NCBI GenBank assembly: GCA_017556765.1
Contig: JAFYME010000043.1
Location: 1 to 33,715, forward strand
Length of the DNA: 33,715 bases
Direction of reading: 5' to 3'
DNA from: Bacteroidales bacterium
GTDB taxonomy: Bacteria > Bacteroidota > Bacteroidia > Bacteroidales > UBA932
Below the pieces are notes generated by a model. It did no database searches. It worked only from the letters and a program-made list of their open reading frames with translations, and was not told where the DNA came from. The stretch's first letter is position 1. Every line of letters starts with the position of its first letter. Shown here piece by piece: positions 8,346 to 17,400 of this stretch. The position numbers and the translations under genes were made by a program.

Positions 8346-9819
8346 ATCTTATTCTTCTGGAACCGCCGCATCCGACACGGAGAGTAAGTCCGACACTGTC
8401 CTTATAAAGTTCTCCGATGTCACAATATCCACCAAGTGAAAAAGAGACCGGCAGGCCGGTAAGTGCCTTATCCAGATCACATTCGAAAGCGAATGAAAGC
8501 TGCCATGGGTGTGTTGCAAAGAAGTCGTCCTTGATCCTGTAGTCTCCATATTGCCTGCTGTAAGTGGCTTTGAATGTGTATGGAACCTTATCAGCCAGGA
8601 CTCCGCTCACACCGAAATGATGTCCCAGCACTCTTGTACTGGCGATATTATCTATCGTTCCATCTTCTCCGGGAGCATAAGGAATCATCAACGGCAGACC
8701 TATCACACGACCATAATTTGTCCATCCTGACCTGTATATTCCATTGTTGAAATAACAGTCCATGCCTCCCAGGACCTTTCTTCCATAATAGTAGTCATCG
8801 GGATCCTGCTTAGCCAGTTCATCCTCTGTGGCCGGTCTGTCGTGCAGCGGGCCTGACTGCCATACAGTATGTACAAACTCATATACGACATCAGTAACCC
8901 ATGTCCTTCGTTCATTTCTGTTCATCATCAGCGTCCACACTCCGTCAGGGAAACCCCACCACCTGAGTCCCGAACGGTCTTCGTATGGAATATCATACTG
9001 AAAGGTCAGTGCAAAAGCCGGATTGTTGTATTTTAAACGATAATATTGCCTGCCCAGATGATTACCCAAAACATTCTCTTTTTCAGCATCCGGAGAATCG
9101 TCTCCACCTTCTTTTGACAGAAAGACACGGATATAATCCGAGAAAGATGAGGGCAGATCTCCGAATCTCGGAGAACATCCGCCCCACTGGACCCAATGTT
9201 CCAGTCCAGTCTCAATTTCAAATGCTTTTACAGGGGATATCTTTATGGATACAGCCTTGTTGTGGAGCATCGTATTCTTAACGAAACGATTGTCAATGAA
9301 CTGATAATGAGCGTAGTTTCCTTTTATGCCCACATGGTGTCCCTTATTCAGGTAAATCCAGTCCGACCACATGTTCACTCCGGGGATATTGCGTGCGTTA
9401 CGGGTATACATCATGTCTCCACCGGTGATCGAGATGTCTCCGAAATCTTTTTCGCGCGGTTTCATTCCTATGTCCATATGGAGCATTCTCCAACTGCCGG
9501 AGAGATACAGGCGGTCCACCAGACCTGAAACCTTCGCGTCATCAAGCGGATTGCGTGAAACCAGGGATGCCACAAGATTTGTTCCCGCTTCGAATATGAA
9601 TCCTCCAGCTGTATGCTTCTGTACATTTCCTCCTCCCATGACCAAGATCGAAGATGAATTTGGAATGAGGCCGTCATATCCGGTCCTCTGCCAGAAGGGC
9701 AGATATGGCCCTGTTCCACCCAGAAGACGTGCCGACATGTCCCATTCCGCCTTCCACTCCTGCGAATGGACAACTAATGAGATAAAAAGACAAAATACGG
9801 CGAGCAGGGACTTTCTCAT
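8344..9819 (-). CDS. Wzi-family capsule assembly outer-membrane protein
   Basis: Predicted outer-membrane beta-barrel of the Wzi group, which in enteric bacteria attaches capsule polysaccharide to the cell surface. The mature part starts after a classical signal peptide (MRKSLLAVFCLFISLVVHSQ). The N-terminal block EWDMSARLLGGTGPYLPFWQ, with an invariant-looking PFW and many later short strands rich in aromatic residues (YYRLKYNNPAFALTFQYD, RRTWVTDVVYEFVHT), is typical of Bacteroidota Wzi-like proteins. I set the start at 9819 because the signal peptide begins there; the frame extends to 9918 but a -7 box at 9837-9844 makes that region untranscribed. Length is 491 aa, similar to family members. 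No capsule-synthesis genes lie beside it. It sits between hutU and hutH on the opposite strand, so it is not part of the hut operon. Confidence 0.82.
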   Translation of the reverse strand: MRKSLLAVFCLFISLVVHSQEWKAEWDMSARLLGGTGPYLPFWQRTGYDGLIPNSSSILVMGGGNVQKHTAGGFIFEAGTNLVASLVSRNPLDDAKVSGLVDRLYLSGSWRMLHMDIGMKPREKDFGDISITGGDMMYTRNARNIPGVNMWSDWIYLNKGHHVGIKGNYAHYQFIDNRFVKNTMLHNKAVSIKISPVKAFEIETGLEHWVQWGGCSPRFGDLPSSFSDYIRVFLSKEGGDDSPDAEKENVLGNHLGRQYYRLKYNNPAFALTFQYDIPYEDRSGLRWWGFPDGVWTLMMNRNERRTWVTDVVYEFVHTVWQSGPLHDRPATEDELAKQDPDDYYYGRKVLGGMDCYFNNGIYRSGWTNYGRVIGLPLMIPYAPGEDGTIDNIASTRVLGHHFGVSGVLADKVPYTFKATYSRQYGDYRIKDDFFATHPWQLSFAFECDLDKALTGLPVSFSLGGYCDIGELYKDSVGLTLRVGCGGSRRIR

Positions 9820-9836
9820 CGAAGTAAAATTTAGCA

Positions 9837-9844
9837 CAAAGATA
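9837..9844 (-). promoter_or_regulatory. -7 box of the Wzi-like gene
   Basis: TATCTTTG on the - strand, 17 bases before the chosen ATG at 9819; TTGG lies 17 bases further upstream. It supports the shorter start. Confidence 0.7.
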
Positions 9845-9887
9845 ACCATAATACGTCTTTGCCAAGCCGGAAATCCACAGATATCAC

Positions 9888-9895
9888 TATATTTG
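9888..9895 (+). promoter_or_regulatory. -7 box of hutH
   Basis: TATATTTG matches TAnnTTTG and lies 25 bases before the hutH ATG. It is divergent from the Wzi promoter about 45 bases away. Confidence 0.7.
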
Positions 9896-9920
9896 TATGA
9901 TTTATCAATAACAACCAACT

Positions 9921-11396
9921 ATGAACCATATAATTTCCAGCAAGAGACTGACCATAGAGAAGGTCAATGAAATCATCGTCAAAGGCATGAAGCTCGAGCT
10001 CAGCCCAGAGTCTGAGGCAGCGATAGTAAAATGTCGTAAGTTCCTGGACAGCAAGATGGAAGACATCGGAAGACCTGTCTATGGAGTTACTACCGGATTC
10101 GGTTCGCTCTGCAACATCACCATCCCTGCTGAGGATCTCTCACAGCTCCAGCACAACCTTGTGATGTCACATGCATGCGGTACAGGAGAGACAGTCCGTC
10201 CTGAGATCGTGAAGCTCATGCTTCTTCTCAAGGTCCAGTCGCTTTCTTATGGATATTCAGGAGTGCAGCTAATTACAGTGCAGCGCCTTATCGACATGTT
10301 CAACAATGACATCCTTCCTGTCGTATACCAGCAGGGTTCGCTCGGAGCTTCCGGCGACCTCGCTCCCCTCGCCCACATGTGCCTTCCGCTCATCGGCATG
10401 GGAGAGGTCGTGTACAAGGGAGAAGTGCGTCAGAGTACCGATGTATGGGCAGAATTCGGCTGGGAGCCTATCCGCCTTCAGTCGAAGGAGGGACTTGCGC
10501 TTCTGAACGGAACACAGTTCATGAGCTCGCACGCTGTATGGTCCCTCATCCAGGCCGAGAGGCTTTCCGACTGGGCCGACAAGATCGGAGCGATGTCTCT
10601 TGAGGCATACGACGGCCGCATAGAGCCATTCTACCCTCAGGTACATGAAGTACGCGCGCATCAGGGCCAGATCGAGACTGCGGCACGTTTCCGTCAGCTC
10701 CTCGAGGGCAGCGAGATCATCAAGCAGAAGAAGGTTCATGTTCAGGATCCATATTCATTCCGCTGCATCCCGCAGGTTCATGGAGCCTCAAAGGATACCA
10801 TCCGTTATGTGAAATCCGTAATCGAGATCGAGATCAACAGCGCGACAGACAACCCTACAGTCTTCCCTGACGAGGATCTGATCATTTCTGCAGGAAACTT
10901 CCATGGACAGCCTATCGCGATCCCTATGGACATGCTTACAATCGCTCTTTCCGAGCTTTCAAATATCTCTGAGAGACGTATATACAAGCTCATTTCAGGT
11001 CAGAGAGGCCTTCCGAACTTCCTTGTGGCAAAGCCTGGTCTGAACAGCGGCTTCATGATTCCTCAGTACACTGCCGCATCAATCGTGAGCCAGAGCAAGG
11101 GCCTCTGTATGCCGGCTTCAGCTGACTCAATCCCGTCATCACAGGGTCAGGAGGACCATGTCAGCATGGGTGCAAATGCTGCTACAAAGCTTGTACGTGT
11201 TGTCGAGAATACAGAGCGCGTACTCGCCATCGAGCTCTTCAATGCAGCTCAGGCGTTTGAGTTCCGCAGACCGCTCCGCTCTTCATGGGAGATCGAGAAG
11301 ATCTTTGCAAAATACCGCAAGGTCGTTCCGTTCATCGATGACGACAGGTACATGCATCCGCTTATCGAGAAGTCGGTAGAGTTCATAAAGGGTTAA
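9921..11396 (+). CDS. hutH: Histidine ammonia-lyase
   Basis: First step of histidine degradation: removes ammonia from L-histidine to give trans-urocanate (EC 4.3.1.3). The Ala-Ser-Gly triad that forms the MIO prosthetic group is in QGSLGASGDLAPLAHM. Other family blocks are PVYGVTTGFGSLCN, QHNLVMSHACGTGE, EGLALLNGTQFMSS, QDPYSFRCIPQVHGA, SATDNPTVFPDED and SSQGQEDHVSMGANAA. The 491-aa length is normal for the family. It has its own promoter and is separated from hutU by a gene on the other strand, so it is probably a separate transcription unit from ftcD-hutU. A long hairpin follows the stop. Confidence 0.97.
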   Translation: MNHIISSKRLTIEKVNEIIVKGMKLELSPESEAAIVKCRKFLDSKMEDIGRPVYGVTTGFGSLCNITIPAEDLSQLQHNLVMSHACGTGETVRPEIVKLMLLLKVQSLSYGYSGVQLITVQRLIDMFNNDILPVVYQQGSLGASGDLAPLAHMCLPLIGMGEVVYKGEVRQSTDVWAEFGWEPIRLQSKEGLALLNGTQFMSSHAVWSLIQAERLSDWADKIGAMSLEAYDGRIEPFYPQVHEVRAHQGQIETAARFRQLLEGSEIIKQKKVHVQDPYSFRCIPQVHGASKDTIRYVKSVIEIEINSATDNPTVFPDEDLIISAGNFHGQPIAIPMDMLTIALSELSNISERRIYKLISGQRGLPNFLVAKPGLNSGFMIPQYTAASIVSQSKGLCMPASADSIPSSQGQEDHVSMGANAATKLVRVVENTERVLAIELFNAAQAFEFRRPLRSSWEIEKIFAKYRKVVPFIDDDRYMHPLIEKSVEFIKG

Positions 11397-11416
11397 CACC
11401 ATCGGCTGTTAAATGA

Positions 11417-11454
11417 CAGGAGCCCCAAAAGATTTCAAACTTTTGGGGCTCCTG
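11417..11454. terminator. Hairpin between hutH and a convergent lipoprotein gene
   Basis: Perfect 15-bp stem (11417-11431 with 11440-11454) around an 8-base loop. The T tract is weak on both sides (CTATTT on +), so termination may be partial. It stands where both convergent genes need a terminator. Confidence 0.75.
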
Positions 11455-11473
11455 CTATTTAAAATCAAGAATG

Positions 11474-12676
11474 TTACTTCCTTACAAGAGAAAACGGATT
11501 CTTGGAAATCATTCCTCTTCCTGCTGAAGCTGACCTTACAGCATACTCCTCATAAACCATAAGTTCCACCTCACCTTCGTACTCGAATGATACCGCATTA
11601 TCAAATCCGTCATAGAGAGTACCGGTAATAGTATAGACATCATCAGTGACATCAATAGTAACTGAACCTTTGCAGAGCGCTGCCTCCTCAGTAAGAGCCG
11701 GACACATGTAGAAACAACCCATGTACATTCCCCACATCGAAATACCTCCAATCAACGTATTGACCTCGTAGCTCTCCGCGTAATTGACATCGATGAATTC
11801 AGAATAGGTTCCTGCAGGTACTGCTGACATGCCCGGTTCGAGATTGATATAAAGAAGCATAGAATAACCAGGGCCATAATCAGTGAGAAGATCATAGTGC
11901 TTATCTCCTATTGAGATAGCCCATGTCTCTGACTGGCCGTCCTCCATCAGATCACCAAGGCAGAACATGCTTGCCTGAGTAAGTCCCGGAACTTTCACAT
12001 CTGACGAAAGGTTGCTGAATTTGCCTTCCTCAGTAGAGTTCTTGAGCTTTGCCGGTCCTTCATACTCCATAGACAGTTTGTCGCCACCGTCAATGGTAAG
12101 ATCAAGCACATATTTATATCCAGACTCAGTCTCTGTAATTGTAATTGTACCATCGGTAAAGCCAGCATAGTCATAAACTGCCTCACCATCAACGACTTTA
12201 ATGATATAAGACTCATCAAGTCCCCATGTGCCTGATTCTGCAGTACCGGCTTCATCCATAACATAAGTACCAGCTGGTATCAATGCATGATCCGGATCGT
12301 CAGGCAAAGCAAAATTAAGGTCGAGACAAACAATTGTACCAGTGCCTACATATTCATCATACTCGTCGACTCCGAGTGATCCTTCGATAAAATTAACACC
12401 GGCATTTCCATTTCCAACCTCATAATAGTCACCATAGTAGTATCCTTCAAAGAGGATATCAGGAATCACCAGGTCCTGAACATTGTCCTCATTCGGTTTA
12501 TCTTCCGGTTTTTCCTCCTGATTATCATCCGGTTTCTCTTCTGGTTTCTCGTCAGGTGGAGTTACTGGAGTTTCGTGTTCCGGAGTTTTGTCATCATTTG
12601 GTTTTTCCTTGTCGCAAGCAGCGAAGACAAGGGATGCGCAAAGCATAAGCGCAAAGAATTTCATCAATCCTTTCAT
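11474..12676 (-). CDS. Lipoprotein with two repeated domains, function unknown
   Basis: A secreted lipoprotein: MKGLMKFFALMLCASLVFAAC is a clear signal with lipobox, and the Cys is followed by DKEKPNDD and a long linker of Pro, Glu, Lys and Asp (to about residue 75). The rest is acidic and aromatic and appears to be two copies of one domain. The two halves align through ALIPAGTYVMDEAG with SAVPAGTYSEFIDV, and through GTITITETESGYKY...SMEYEGPAKL with GSVTIDVTDDVYTI...SFEYEGEVEL. I do not recognise the family; the low-complexity linker after the Cys is common in surface-exposed Bacteroidales lipoproteins. The start at 12676 fits the signal peptide and a -7 box at 12714-12721. The frame extends to 12736 but that would add 20 residues before the signal and start upstream of the promoter. 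It lies between hutH and hutI on the other strand. Confidence 0.85.
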   Translation of the reverse strand: MKGLMKFFALMLCASLVFAACDKEKPNDDKTPEHETPVTPPDEKPEEKPDDNQEEKPEDKPNEDNVQDLVIPDILFEGYYYGDYYEVGNGNAGVNFIEGSLGVDEYDEYVGTGTIVCLDLNFALPDDPDHALIPAGTYVMDEAGTAESGTWGLDESYIIKVVDGEAVYDYAGFTDGTITITETESGYKYVLDLTIDGGDKLSMEYEGPAKLKNSTEEGKFSNLSSDVKVPGLTQASMFCLGDLMEDGQSETWAISIGDKHYDLLTDYGPGYSMLLYINLEPGMSAVPAGTYSEFIDVNYAESYEVNTLIGGISMWGMYMGCFYMCPALTEEAALCKGSVTIDVTDDVYTITGTLYDGFDNAVSFEYEGEVELMVYEEYAVRSASAGRGMISKNPFSLVRK

Positions 12677-12713
12677 AGCAGTTCGTTTAAATTTATAATG
12701 AGTAAAACTAAAG

Positions 12714-12721
12714 CAAATATA
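12714..12721 (-). promoter_or_regulatory. -7 box of the two-domain lipoprotein gene
   Basis: TATATTTG on the - strand, 37 bases before the ATG at 12676. Confidence 0.65.
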
Positions 12722-12772
12722 CGTGTTACATTCCAAAAATCATATACCTGAGATTTAATAATGTATTTTATG

Positions 12773-12780
12773 TATCTTTG
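12773..12780 (+). promoter_or_regulatory. -7 box of hutI
   Basis: TATCTTTG, 26 bases before the hutI ATG at 12807. It gives hutI its own transcription unit, divergent from the lipoprotein gene. Confidence 0.7.
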
Positions 12781-12806
12781 CTGAATATAGATCAATATCA
12801 TTGACG

Positions 12807-14171
12807 ATGAAAACTGTAATACACAATATCGGCACCTTGGTAGGCATACTGCCTTCAGATGTCATAAAGCTGGAAGGAGCTCAGATGAATCATGTGGAGT
12901 GCATCGAGGATGCGTATCTCGTGATTGAGGACGACATAATCACTGAGTATGGAGAAATGTCAGATTCTGTCATTCTGAAGGGTGAGTCACAGTCCAGCCA
13001 AAGGGGCAATTCACCTGTCATTCTGAACGGAACGAAGTGTAGTGAAGAATCTTTAAGTGAAAGATCCTTCGCTGACGCTCAGGATGACAAGAATGGTGCT
13101 CAGGATGGGAACATAGAGTATATCGATGCGAAGGGTGGTTTTGTAATGCCGGCTTTCTGCGACTCGCATACTCATATAGTGTATGCCGGATGTCGAGACG
13201 GTGAGTTCAGGGACAAGATTGCAGGACTTTCTTATGAGGAGATCGCAGCGCGAGGAGGCGGAATCCTGAATTCGGCTGACCTTCTGCATGAGACATCAGA
13301 GGACGAGCTGTACAGACAAGCGATGGAAAGAGTGCGTGAGATCATGGCCATGGGTACAGGAGCTGTGGAGATCAAGAGCGGATACGGTCTGACAGTCGAG
13401 GATGAGCTGAAGATGCTTAGAGTGATAAGAAGGATCAAGGAGACAGCTCCGATCACTGTAAAGGCAAATTTCCTTGGGGCACATGCAGTCGGACGAGCAT
13501 ATAGGGGCAGACAAAGCGAATATGTCGACCTCGTCTGCGAGGAGATGTTGCCAAAAGTGGCAGAAGAAGGCCTTGCAGACTTCGTTGATGTATTCTGCGA
13601 TACTGGATTCTTTACAGTAGAAGAAACGGCCAGAATCCTCGAAAAAGCGGCAAATCTGGGCATTCGTCCAAAGATTCATGCAAACGAACTGGAGGTTTCT
13701 GGTGGAGTTCAGGTCGGAGTAAAGTATAATGCACTTTCTGTTGATCATCTGGAGAAGACAACTGAAGCAGAAATCGAGGCACTAAGAGGCAGCGAAACAA
13801 TGCCTACAATGCTCCCGGGCTGTTCCTTCTTCCTCGGTATCCCATTCGGCAACGCAAAAGGTTACATAGAAGCAGGCCTACCGGTAGCACTGGCATCAGA
13901 CTACAATCCTGGCTCAAGTCCAAGCGGAAACATGCGATTTGTAATGGCTCTAGGATGTATACGCATGCGACTTACACCTGAGCAGTCTTTCAATGCATGT
14001 ACAATAAACAGTGCATACGCAATGGGAGTAAGCAAGGAACTCGGTTCGATAACAGTCGGCAAGAAAGCCAACCTGATCATCACAAAGCCGGTTCCGTCTC
14101 TCGCATTCATACCATACAGTCACCAGACACCAGTGATCGAACAGGTGATATTGAACGGAACACGTATCTGA
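12807..14171 (+). CDS. hutI: Imidazolonepropionase with an in-frame palindromic-repeat insert
   Basis: Third step of histidine degradation: hydrolyses imidazolone-5-propionate to N-formimino-L-glutamate (EC 3.5.2.7). It belongs to the amidohydrolase superfamily. Metal and substrate blocks are intact: FCDSHTHIVYAG, RGGGILNSA, EIKSGYGLTVEDELKML, KANFLGAHAVG, KIHANELEVSGG, NALSVDHLE and ALASDYNPGSSPSGNM. Residues about 54-102 (SVILKGESQ... to ...GAQDGN) are not family sequence; they are encoded by a copy of the palindromic repeat also found after ftcD. Removing these 49 residues leaves 405 aa, the usual HutI length, so the insert is a clean in-frame addition in the N-terminal beta-sandwich region, just before the HTH metal site. 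The start is the ATG at 12807; a TTG two codons upstream is less likely. It is followed by a terminator. Confidence 0.95.
   Translation: MKTVIHNIGTLVGILPSDVIKLEGAQMNHVECIEDAYLVIEDDIITEYGEMSDSVILKGESQSSQRGNSPVILNGTKCSEESLSERSFADAQDDKNGAQDGNIEYIDAKGGFVMPAFCDSHTHIVYAGCRDGEFRDKIAGLSYEEIAARGGGILNSADLLHETSEDELYRQAMERVREIMAMGTGAVEIKSGYGLTVEDELKMLRVIRRIKETAPITVKANFLGAHAVGRAYRGRQSEYVDLVCEEMLPKVAEEGLADFVDVFCDTGFFTVEETARILEKAANLGIRPKIHANELEVSGGVQVGVKYNALSVDHLEKTTEAEIEALRGSETMPTMLPGCSFFLGIPFGNAKGYIEAGLPVALASDYNPGSSPSGNMRFVMALGCIRMRLTPEQSFNACTINSAYAMGVSKELGSITVGKKANLIITKPVPSLAFIPYSHQTPVIEQVILNGTRI
12966..13112. repeat. Palindromic element inside hutI
   Basis: The core hairpin at about 13017-13088 runs from TGTCATTCTGAAC through GAAGAATCTT and AAAGATCCTTCGCTGACG to CTCAGGATGACA. 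An extra left outer arm (TGTCATTCTGAAGG, about 12968-12981) and an extra right outer arm (GCTCAGGATGG, about 13098-13108) flank it, echoing the amplified arms at 5989-6253. The total insert is 147 bases, a multiple of three. Confidence 0.85.
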
Positions 14172-14193
14172 ACCTCTCAAATACAATGACATC

Positions 14194-14224
14194 AAACGAC
14201 AGACCGAACAGTCTGTCGTTTTTT
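14194..14224 (+). terminator. Terminator of hutI
   Basis: Perfect 11-bp stem (14194-14204 with 14211-14221), 6-base loop, followed by more T. Confidence 0.9.
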
Positions 14225-14236
14225 ATCTCTCAATGT

Positions 14237-14420
14237 CAGCGACACACCGTTTTAAAGTAAAAAACGTGTATCGCGAACAATAATCCCACTTAAACATGGG
14301 AAATAATGCAGCGACACAGCGTTTTAGTGCGAAAAACCTGTATCGCGAACAACTATCCCACATAAACAAGCGAAATAATGCAGCGACACACTGTTTCAAG
14401 GGGAAAAAAGTGTGTCGCTG
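14237..14420. repeat. Tandem 72-bp repeat of hairpins
   Basis: Three copies of GCGACACA(C/G)... begin at 14239, 14311 and 14383, exactly 72 bases apart; the third copy is cut after its hairpin. Each copy folds: 14239-14247 with 14266-14274, 14311-14319 with 14338-14346, and 14383-14391 with 14410-14418. Between hairpins is a spacer with TCCCACTTAAACA-like sequence. It lies between the terminators of hutI and of the long lipoprotein gene. No protein use is evident although the - strand frame is open. This 328-base gap (14172-14499) holds only these repeats and the two terminators. Confidence 0.85.
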
Positions 14421-14441
14421 ACAAATGAAATGCGAGATATA

Positions 14442-14472
14442 CAAAAAAGAGGTCGGCAATTGCCGACCTCTT
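14442..14472 (-). terminator. Terminator of the coiled-coil lipoprotein gene
   Basis: A perfect 26-base palindrome (14447-14472, AAGAGGTCGGCAA and its complement, effectively no loop) followed on the - strand by a T run. It lies 27 bases after the stop at 14500. Confidence 0.92.
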
Positions 14473-14499
14473 CGTATGTATTGATTGTAGAATCAATTA

Positions 14500-17400
14500 T
14501 TAGAGTGAGTACTCACTTGCATCAGCTGGCTGGAACTCGATAAGTACAGTCTTAACGTCTGTCTTACCATAGTTGAAGTTGTGAGTAAGAGTGTACTCAA
14601 CCTCAGCGTATACAGAGTGGAGAAGGATACCGTCATCAGCCTTAAGAGTGATAACGCCGTCAGCATACTCATACTTGTTAGTTGGGTAAGCGTGGTCACC
14701 GTTCTCGTCAGTAGTGTAAACTCTCTTAAGAGTTACAGTGTAGTCAGCTCCGTAAGTTACATCAGCCTTAGAGTTGTAGAAGAGACCCTTGCTTGTCTTA
14801 CCATCTACGTTGATGAGGTTACCCTCCTCCTCTGTGCTTGTAAGAGTAAGAGCAGAGAATGACTTAACTGTTGTAGGTACGCCTGGGAGACGAGTTACAA
14901 CGATGCTGTCAGCAGCGAACTCGAGTGGATCAGCTGTGTAGAGAACTACGTTCTTGCGATCGAGCTCAAATACACCGTTAACCATGAGAACTGCCTCAAC
15001 CTCGATCTCATTAAGCTGGAATGTGTTACCGTTAGTCCAGTCCTTGATTACTGACATACCCTCGTCAAGTACGAAGTACTCAACTGCCTCGTTCTCGTCC
15101 TCGATAACGTTAACTACATCTGTAGTCTCAGGTGCTGGAGCGCCCTCAGTCTTAACGATGAACTGAACAGTAAGGTTATTGTCGTTGTCAGTATCCTTGC
15201 TTACGTTGAAGTACTTGCCAAGGTCAGCCTGGTCAATAGTGTAAACACCCTTAACGATATCACCGTCAACCTCTACGCGGCCATTGTTCTCGTCAACAAC
15301 TGTTACATAGTCAGCTGTAGAGAAGATAAGACCGTTAGTAGGAACGTCGATAGTTGCATCAAGCTCGAATGCGAATGGAACCTCGAACCAGAAGTCGTTA
15401 AGACCTGTCTCATAGAGAGTGTAAAGCTGTACACCGTCCTCAGTCATTACTGACTCAGCCTTGTTGTAGTCGTAGAAGCGAACGAGACCAGTGTTGTATG
15501 CTACATTCCACTCAGTACCCTTAGCGCCACCAACCTTAACAGTGTTAACCTCGTTTACAGAAGCACCTGTGTTCTCAAGAGCTGCCTTGAATGCTGCCTT
15601 TGCTGTTGCCTCGTCAGCATATCCGAGGAACTCAACGCCAGTTGCCTGGAGAGCCTCATCGAACTCAGCATAAGCTGCGTCGAGGAAGTTAACCTCAGCT
15701 GCATAGAATGGGTTCTCACCATCAATTGTAAGAATTGCATGACCACAGTCAACAGCTACTGGAGCTGGCTGCTTGCCGAGGAGGAGAGTTGCAGTAATAG
15801 TAGCTGTTACTGACTCGTGCTCCTTAACCCAAGTGATCTTGTACTCGTTGTAGTCGTTCTCAGCATCGTAAGCAGGGAATGCATAACCATTCTCAGCAGA
15901 TGGGATGAGACGGAGAGTTACGAACTCGTCACCGATGCTAGCCTGGATGTCAACGTTAGTTGCGAGCTGACCGTTTACAGTAACCTCTCTCTTAAGAGTT
16001 GTACCAGTCTGAACGATTGAGTAGAGTGAGTATCCCTCGAAGTTCTCAGGAACTGTGTAAGCAGCGTTTCTTACGAGCTCGTTTCTGTAAAGAACAGATG
16101 CATCGTTAAGAACAACTCTGAGTGAGTCAGCAAGACCCATAGTCCAAGGAACTACAACTGCAGGAACATCGTAAGAGATGAGCTTGTTAGTAAGCTGAAT
16201 CTTAGAATCAGCAGCAACCTTGATACCATTTACATTGTAAACTACGTTGAAGTCGAACTCACGACCCTTATCCTCCTTAGTGTACTGGTCACCAAGTGTG
16301 AATGTGAAGTCAGCCTCCTTCTCATCGTAATCAGCAGTGAAAAGCCATCTGAAAGTACCTGGCTCAACCTCGATAACGTTACCCTCATTGTTCTCAGTCA
16401 TAACAACGTTACCGTTCTTTGCAGTAAGAACTCTCTCAACATTGAGGTCGTACTGTGCAACTACCTCATCCTTAACAAGGTTACCAGCTGCATCCTTGAA
16501 TGCGAGCTTGTTGTCCTTAAGGATAACAACTGTAGTATCAGCCTTGTCGTAAGGAAGGAGATGTGTCTCGTTAGGCTCGAGAGTGTACTCCTTATTGTTA
16601 GCGTCAACGATTACTGGAGTGAACTCAGCTGTCTGAGCAGCAACGAGGTTAGTGAACTCAGTAGCACGGTCGTTGTTTCCGTCATAAAGAAGGAGTGAAG
16701 TGCTGTAGATGTTTCTACCCTCGAAGAACTCTGGCTTGAAGTTCTTAGCAACAACTGAAACGAGGAGATACTCATCCTTAGCAGTTACGTCAACGATCTC
16801 GAGAGCAGCGGCAGGAGCCTCAGTCTCAGTTGAACGAACCTTAACCTCCTTAACCTCCATTGAGAGGTTCTCAGCATACTGAAGAGCGATAGTAGAAGCT
16901 ACCTTAGAAGCGTCCTCAGCGTTAACCTTATAAGTAAGAACTGAAATAGCTGGAACGTAAAGATCAGTTGAGTTCTCAGCGTTAGGATCTACGCGTACGA
17001 TAGCGAAGTCGATAGTACCCTTGTGGTCATTGTACTCAGGAACGAATACGATGCTCTGAACACGGCCCCAAACATCCTGTACGAGGTTGTTGAGCATTGT
17101 AAGAGTCTGCTGAGTTGCCTCGATCTGTGAAGCAAGGCCCTCGATGAGAGAGTTAACCTCTGCAATCTCATCAGCGTGAATGTTCATTGCTGCAGTAAGA
17201 GCCTCCTGAAGGTCAGTGATTGACTTGCCAAGAAGGATATCCTCGTCCTTAAGCTGCTCGATAACACCCTCGATACCCTCTACATCATTCTTAAGAGTCT
17301 CGATTGCAGTCTCATGGTTAGTGATAGCCATGTCGTACTGAGCGATCTTCTCCTGGAGAGTAGCCTTGAATGCCTCGTAAGCTGCGATGTGTGCCTTAAG

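Noticed and set aside
12801-12806. TTG start of hutI at 12801
   Set aside because: An ATG lies two codons downstream and fits the family start equally well.
14237-14420. CRISPR array or small protein gene on the - strand
   Set aside because: The repeats are 72-base hairpin units with shared, similar spacers. The open - strand frame simply repeats itself and has no start signal.
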